This document shows positions 42,129 to 47,154 of a DNA stretch of 47,154 nt, piece by piece. The stretch comes from an uncultured Prochlorococcus sp. (GTDB lineage: Bacteria; Cyanobacteriota; Cyanobacteriia; PCC-6307; Cyanobiaceae). Location of the stretch: contig CABZNT010000011.1 of the NCBI GenBank assembly GCA_902527105.1, positions 1-47,154 of the forward strand, in the 5' to 3' direction. The notes beneath the pieces were generated by a model. That model was not told the DNA's origin. It ran no database searches and was given only the letters and a program-made list of their open reading frames with translations. Position numbers and translations under genes: made by a program. Position 1 is the first letter of the stretch. The number at the start of each line of letters is the position of its first letter.

Positions 42129-44075
42129 TTGACCAATTTTGAGCCGAAAAAATTAAAGAATATTTGGACTATTGAAGATAGTATTTCAACTTACAACATA
42201 GACAAATGGGGAGATAAATATTTTTCTATAAATTCCAAAGGAAATATATCAGTAACTAAAGATATAAAATCTAAAAATAAGATTGATCTTTATAAGCTTG
42301 TCAAAGAACTTAAAAGTAGAGAAATAAATCCTCCATTAATTATAAGATTTAATGATATCTTGAAAGATCGAATAAATGCATTACATGACTCTTTTTTAAA
42401 TGCAATAAAAACCTATAAATATAAGAATATTTATCAAGGCGTTTTTCCTGTCAAATGTAATCAACAAAAAAATGTCCTAGAAAAGATAATAGAGTTTGGT
42501 AGCCAATGGAATTTTGGTTTAGAAGTAGGGAGTAAATCAGAACTATTAATTGGCCTTGCACTTCTTGAAAACCAAAATTCACTATTGATATGCAATGGAT
42601 ACAAAGATAAAAAATATATAGAGATTGCTACCCTAGCAAGAAAACTCGGCAAAAATCCAATAATAGTTATTGAACAACGAGATGAAGTAAAAAGAATTAT
42701 TCAAGCAGTTCAAGAACTTAACACGACTCCATTGATAGGAATTAGAGCAAAGTTATCAAGTAAAAGTAGTGGTAGGTGGGGCAAATCAATTGGAGATAAT
42801 TCCAAATTTGGATTATCAATCCCAGAAATTATGTCGACAATAAAAGAACTTAAAGAAGTAAATCTTATAAACGAAATGAAATTGCTCCATTTTCATATAG
42901 GAAGTCAAATAAGTGATATTGCTGTGATCAAAGACGCACTACAAGAAGCGAGTCAAATATATGTTGAACTATGCAAACTAGGAGCCCCAATGCAATATAT
43001 CGACGTTGGAGGAGGATTAGGGATAGATTTTGATGGAACTAAAACCTCTTCTAACACCTCTACTAATTATTCTCTTCAAAATTATGCTAACGATGTAATT
43101 GCAACCATTAAAGATTCGTGTGAATTAAATAATATCAAGCATCCAATCATAATCTCAGAAAGTGGAAGAGCAATAATTAGTCATTGTTCAGTTTTAATTT
43201 TTAATGTATTAGGAACAAGCCATGTCAGTTCCAAATTACAAATTTTTGATAAAAAAAATAATAAATTAATCATTTCAAATTTACTTGAAACTTTCTATGA
43301 ATTAAAAAAACTTAAAAATAAAAAAATAAATTTATCTCAAATAATTGAACTATGGAATGATGCAAAAAAGTTTAAAGAAGATTGCTTAGTTGCCTTTAGA
43401 TTAGGATTTCTGAGTTTAGCAGAACGAGCTTTTGCCGAAGAGCTGACCTGGGCTTGCGCAAAAGAAATTTCTAATAACCTGAATAATGATGAAATCAATC
43501 ACCCTGATTTATCTGAAATTACAGAAACTCTTGCATCAACTTATTATGCAAATTTATCCATCTTTAAATCTATTCCCGATAGCTGGGCAATAAATCAGAT
43601 TTTTCCAATAGTACCAATACATAGGCACTTAGAGGAGCCGTTCTGCAAAGGCAACTTTGCAGATTTAACTTGTGATTCAGATGGAAAACTAAATAATTTT
43701 ATTGATGATGGAAAAATTAAATCATTACTAAATTTACATAAGCCAGAGCAAGATAAAGATTATCTAATTGGAATTTTTATGACTGGAGCCTATCAAGAAG
43801 CATTAGGAAACATGCACAATTTATTTGGCAATACAAACATTGTTCATATAGATATAAATCAAGATAATGCATATAAGGTCAAAAATATTATTAAAGAGGA
43901 CAGTAAATCTGAAATTTTACAATTATTAGATTACAGTTCAGCTTCTTTGGTTGAATCTATAAGAATTAACACTGAATCAGCAATTGATCAAAAAAAATTA
44001 ACTATTGAAGAAGCAAGGAAATTAATGGATCAAATCGAAATTAGTCTAAGAAAAAGCAGTTATTTATCAGAATGA
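42129..44075 (+). CDS. speA: Biosynthetic arginine decarboxylase
   Basis: 648-aa PLP enzyme (fold type III) that makes agmatine for polyamine synthesis. [20 protein letters not shown] places the PLP lysine. [11 protein letters not shown] and [14 protein letters not shown] are the glycine-rich PLP-phosphate motifs, and [18 protein letters not shown] is the C-terminal catalytic block. The size suits the SpeA rather than the LysA group. The start is TTG at 42129, with no suitable ATG nearby. The end overlaps convergent alaS by 16 bases. Confidence 0.95.
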   Translation: MTNFEPKKLKNIWTIEDSISTYNIDKWGDKYFSINSKGNISVTKDIKSKNKIDLYKLVKELKSREINPPLIIRFNDILKDRINALHDSFLNAIKTYKYKNIYQGVFPVKCNQQKNVLEKIIEFGSQWNFGLEVGSKSELLIGLALLENQNSLLICNGYKDKKYIEIATLARKLGKNPIIVIEQRDEVKRIIQAVQELNTTPLIGIRAKLSSKSSGRWGKSIGDNSKFGLSIPEIMSTIKELKEVNLINEMKLLHFHIGSQISDIAVIKDALQEASQIYVELCKLGAPMQYIDVGGGLGIDFDGTKTSSNTSTNYSLQNYANDVIATIKDSCELNNIKHPIIISESGRAIISHCSVLIFNVLGTSHVSSKLQIFDKKNNKLIISNLLETFYELKKLKNKKINLSQIIELWNDAKKFKEDCLVAFRLGFLSLAERAFAEELTWACAKEISNNLNNDEINHPDLSEITETLASTYYANLSIFKSIPDSWAINQIFPIVPIHRHLEEPFCKGNFADLTCDSDGKLNNFIDDGKIKSLLNLHKPEQDKDYLIGIFMTGAYQEALGNMHNLFGNTNIVHIDINQDNAYKVKNIIKEDSKSEILQLLDYSSASLVESIRINTESAIDQKKLTIEEARKLMDQIEISLRKSSYLSE

Positions 44076-46720
44076 CTGTCTAATGTTTTTTGCAAATGAT
44101 TTTTGGCATAATCTAAAGCATCACTTAACTTATCAATATCTTTAGCACCTGCTTGAGCGAAGTTAGGCTTTCCTCCTCCACCTCCAGAACAAATTCTTGC
44201 AATCTCATTAATCAATTTACCTGCATGCAATCCTATTTTTACTGCATCATCACCTAAAGAAACTACAAATAACAACTTTCTATTTTCTGGATTTGGTATT
44301 CCCGCAAGAATCACTATTGCTTTGTTTCCCAAATGAGAAGTTAAATTAAGTGCTGCAGATTGCAAAGAATTCCCATCTAAGCCATCAATCTGATTAACTA
44401 AAATTGAAAAAGAATTTACTATTTCTGCGGATGATTTTATAGAAGAGTATTTAAAATATGCAATTTCATCTTTCATTTTTTGTATCTCTTTATTCTTATT
44501 GATAAGCTCTGCTTGCAAATTATTAACCCTTTCAAAAAGTTGATTAGGATTTGCTTTTAGCAAATCACTTAGTTGATTTACTAAAGCATTTCTATCACTG
44601 AAATAGTCTAATGCTGATTGACCTGATAATGCTTCGATTCTTCTTACTCCCGCTGAGATTCCTTCTTCACTAATTATTTTGAAAGAACCTAACTCGGATA
44701 AAGTTTTAACATGTGTGCCGCCACAAAGTTCCATTGAAACTCCTGGAACATTAACAACACGCACTTGATCATCATATTTTTCACCAAACATGGCCACTGC
44801 CCCCTTTCCAAGAGCCTCACTCTTAGACATATTTTTTATTTCTAGGATATGATTTTCCATAATCCAAGAGTTAACTAGAGTCTCAATCTTAGAAATTTGT
44901 TCTTTAGAAATAGGATTTGAAGAATTAAAGTCAAATCTTAATTTATTAAAAGCTACCAATGAACCTTTTTGTCCAACACTTTCACTAACGATTGATTTGA
45001 GAGCAGATTGCAATAAATGGGTAGCTGTATGATTTGCAGCAGCCTTTGCTCTATTAGAGGATTTAACATTAGTCGTCACTTTTTGTCCAATAGTTAATAT
45101 TCCTTTTTTGATCGTTCCATAATGTAAAAAAACATTTTTCTTTCGAATAACATTATCAACCAAGACCTCTACATCTTTTGAAAATATCGTTCCAATATCA
45201 CCAACTTGACCACCAGATTCTCCGTAAAAAGTTGTCTGATCAAGAACAATTAAAACCTTCTGACCTTCACTTGCTTGCTTAACTAATGTTGAATCCAAGA
45301 AAATACCCTTTATTTCAGCTGCCGAAAGAAGTGAATCATAACCATTAAAAACAGTTTTATTAAACAGATCTATTTCTCGCTCTAATGATCCCTCTAATGT
45401 CAAATCAATATTACTTGAAGCAGCTTTAGCTCTCTCTTTTTGTGCATTCATTTCTTCTTCAAAACCCTTCACATCTACACTGATACTATTTTCTTCAGCA
45501 ATTTCCATAGTAAGTTCTAGAGGAAATCCATAAGTATCATAAAGTTCAAAAGCTTTAAAACCAGAAATTAATTTCTGCCCTGAAGAAATTAACTCATCTA
45601 GCAATTTCTCTCCTCTTTCAAGAGTTTCCCTAAACCTTACTTCTTCAATTTTTATCTCATTCAAAATTAAATCATTATTATTTTTTAAATCAGGATAATT
45701 ATTTTGCATTAAATTGATCCCGACAGCAGCAATATGAGGTAAAAATTCATTTGTTATGCCTAATAATCTCCCATGTCTGACCATCCTTCTAATAAGCCTT
45801 CTTAATATATATCCCCTGCCGAGATTACTTGCTGCTACTCCATCAGAAATTAAATGAATTACCGCTCGTGTATGATCTCCAATGATTTTTAAAGAAATTT
45901 TGTTTTTATAATCTGAAGAAAAATAATCAATATTTGCAATCTCACAAATTTTTTGAATGATAGGAAAAATTAAATCTGTCTCATAATTATTTTGCTTTTT
46001 TTGCAATATTTGAGCCATCCTTTCAAGACCCATTCCTGTATCAATATTTTTAAATTTTAAATCTGTCAATTTTCCATTAGAGTCACGATTATATTGCATA
46101 AAAACAAGATTATAAAATTCAATAAAACGATCTCCATCTTCTAAATCAATATTCTGCAGACCTTTTTCAGGATGAAAATCATAATAAAGTTCTGAACAAG
46201 GTCCACATGGACCTGTTTTGCCGGATGACCAAAAATTATCTTTCTCACCAAGTTTCACTATCCGATCTGGATGAATACCAATTTCATCTCTCCAAATTTT
46301 TGCAGACTCTCCGTCTTCGTGAAAAACACTCACAATAATATTTTCAACAGAAAGTTGATAAATATTAGTAACTAATTCCCAAGCCCACTGAATAGCCTCT
46401 CGTTTAAAATAATCTCCAAAAGAGAAATTACCGAGCATTTCAAAAAAAGTGTGGTGTCTAGCTGTAACTCCAACATTTTCTATATCGTTAGTTCTGATGC
46501 ACTTTTGGCTAGATGTAGCCCTTTTTGATGGCCTTTCTTTTAAACCTAAAAAAACTGGTTTAAAAGGTAGCATTCCAGCAATTGTGAGCATAACCGTAGG
46601 GTCATCTGGAATCAAGGATGCGCTTGGAATGATTTTGTGTGATTTTTCACCGTAAAATTTTAAGAAAGCATTTCTTATCTCATCTCCAGTAACTATTTTT
46701 TTAATTAGTTGAGATGTCAT
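44060..46720 (-). CDS. alaS: Alanyl-tRNA synthetase
   Basis: 886 aa. The class II catalytic core includes [19 protein letters not shown] and [12 protein letters not shown]. The editing domain has [11 protein letters not shown] and the zinc motif CGGTH. The C-terminal domain carries [16 protein letters not shown] near the end. Full length and intact motifs. ssrA in this same window encodes the tmRNA that this enzyme charges. Divergent from the flavodiiron gene. Confidence 0.97.
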   Translation of the reverse strand: MTSQLIKKIVTGDEIRNAFLKFYGEKSHKIIPSASLIPDDPTVMLTIAGMLPFKPVFLGLKERPSKRATSSQKCIRTNDIENVGVTARHHTFFEMLGNFSFGDYFKREAIQWAWELVTNIYQLSVENIIVSVFHEDGESAKIWRDEIGIHPDRIVKLGEKDNFWSSGKTGPCGPCSELYYDFHPEKGLQNIDLEDGDRFIEFYNLVFMQYNRDSNGKLTDLKFKNIDTGMGLERMAQILQKKQNNYETDLIFPIIQKICEIANIDYFSSDYKNKISLKIIGDHTRAVIHLISDGVAASNLGRGYILRRLIRRMVRHGRLLGITNEFLPHIAAVGINLMQNNYPDLKNNNDLILNEIKIEEVRFRETLERGEKLLDELISSGQKLISGFKAFELYDTYGFPLELTMEIAEENSISVDVKGFEEEMNAQKERAKAASSNIDLTLEGSLEREIDLFNKTVFNGYDSLLSAAEIKGIFLDSTLVKQASEGQKVLIVLDQTTFYGESGGQVGDIGTIFSKDVEVLVDNVIRKKNVFLHYGTIKKGILTIGQKVTTNVKSSNRAKAAANHTATHLLQSALKSIVSESVGQKGSLVAFNKLRFDFNSSNPISKEQISKIETLVNSWIMENHILEIKNMSKSEALGKGAVAMFGEKYDDQVRVVNVPGVSMELCGGTHVKTLSELGSFKIISEEGISAGVRRIEALSGQSALDYFSDRNALVNQLSDLLKANPNQLFERVNNLQAELINKNKEIQKMKDEIAYFKYSSIKSSAEIVNSFSILVNQIDGLDGNSLQSAALNLTSHLGNKAIVILAGIPNPENRKLLFVVSLGDDAVKIGLHAGKLINEIARICSGGGGGKPNFAQAGAKDIDKLSDALDYAKNHLQKTLDSHSDK

Positions 46721-46840
46721 TTATCCAGAATAATGAAAAATAAAAATTAAAGAAAAGCGTAATTTCGGTTATTTCGCAAAAATGATCACGCGGATCTATA
46801 TTCTATATAACTAAAGTTATTTTATAAAGCGAATTATTCT
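46721..46840. promoter_or_regulatory. Divergent intergenic region alaS / flavodiiron gene
   Basis: 120 bases, A+T-rich, expected to hold both promoters. On the plus strand the stretch TCTATATTCTATATAAC is -10-like, but no clear -35 pairs with it. Confidence 0.35.
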
Positions 46841-47154
46841 ATGATAGCCTCTGCCCAGACAAGTAATTCTAAATTGAAGCAAATAAATAACAAGTTGACA
46901 GTTCAATCTCAAAACTTTACTGATGATTCTTGTGCCATAAGATCTTTGGATTGGGATCGCAGTAGATTTGATATTGAATTTGGTTTAAGAAATGGAACTA
47001 CTTACAATAGTTTTATTATTAGAGGCGAAAAAATAGCAATTATTGATACTAGTCACGCAAAGTTCGAAGAATTATGGTTTGAAGAATTACTGAAAAAGAT
47101 AAACCCACAAGAAGTTGATTATTTAATTACAAGCCATACAGAGCCTGATCATTC
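46841..47154 (+). CDS. Flavodiiron protein, 5' part only (Flv3-like)
   Basis: The first 104 residues are visible and the gene runs off the window. The region is the start of the metallo-beta-lactamase-like diiron domain: RNGTTYNSFIIRGEKIAIID, then SHTEPDHS with iron ligands His99, Glu101, Asp103 and His104 intact. Cyanobacterial flavodiiron proteins Flv1/Flv3 reduce O2 to water downstream of photosystem I. In Flv1 these ligands are replaced, so the intact set favours Flv3. The flavodoxin and flavin reductase domains are beyond the edge. Confidence 0.85.
   Translation, partial: MIASAQTSNSKLKQINNKLTVQSQNFTDDSCAIRSLDWDRSRFDIEFGLRNGTTYNSFIIRGEKIAIIDTSHAKFEELWFEELLKKINPQEVDYLITSHTEPDH

Overview
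The window reads as core chromosome of a marine picocyanobacterium, most likely a high-light-adapted Prochlorococcus. The support is strong A+T richness with tightly packed short-gap genes, PsbX, Ycf66 and a high-light-inducible protein (Hli), the cyanobacterial SufBCDS order, a flavodiiron protein next to alaS, and a circularly permuted two-piece tmRNA whose tag ends in AAPVAA-type residues (ANKIVSFSRQTAPVAA), as known from this group. I see no insertion sequence, prophage, CRISPR array, integrase or island boundary. The strain is not identifiable from what I can see.

Layout. 1-5.1 kb: a minus-strand membrane-energetics cluster (type II NADH dehydrogenase, SLC13 anion permease with two RCK_C domains, Trk/Ktr cation channel cut by the window edge), divergent from cysH. 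5.1-11.2 kb: coaX, peroxiredoxin Q, a phosphopantetheinyl transferase, then a minus-strand run DUF4912 protein - 56-aa membrane protein - phosphoglucomutase - rarA. 11.5-16.7 kb: sufBCDS, with an unidentified 117-aa gene in the divergent position that SufR holds in other cyanobacteria. 16.7-22.3 kb: an S9 peptidase, then a plus-strand run def - HIT - 92-aa membrane protein - BacA/ABCD-type ABC transporter - Hli. 22.3-25.2 kb: ycf66, psbX, a YggT/Ycf19 protein and accC. 25.5-32.2 kb: tRNA-Leu with an AAG anticodon, an LpxB-related glycosyltransferase, a double PRC-barrel protein downstream of smc, a 120-aa protein resembling the LigD 3'-phosphoesterase domain, and a 51-aa membrane peptide. 32.4-36.0 kb: a YqjD/YqjE-like membrane pair, a THUMP RNA methyltransferase, ssrA, a 49-aa basic peptide and an aldo/keto reductase. 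36.1-47.2 kb: an orphan ParA overlapped by a small membrane protein gene, argJ, coaE, gatB, thiO, ndk, speA, alaS and the 5' end of a flavodiiron gene.

How it fits together. Most genes are housekeeping: Fe-S assembly, CoA and acyl-carrier activation (CoaX, CoaE, PPTase, AccC), amino-acid and polyamine synthesis (ArgJ, SpeA), translation and its rescue (Def, AlaS, GatB, ssrA), and photosystem upkeep (PsbX, Ycf66, Hli, Flv). I found no clear multi-gene novel defence or secretion system. The places worth a closer look are small or unassigned genes in conserved-looking positions: the LigD-phosphoesterase-like protein beside smc, the PRC-barrel protein after smc, the orphan ParA plus overlapping membrane protein, the YqjD/YqjE-like pair, the 117-aa gene facing sufB, and three short genes (56, 51 and 49 aa) that are easily missed.

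All calls come from reading the sequence and remembered family motifs. No database search was run.
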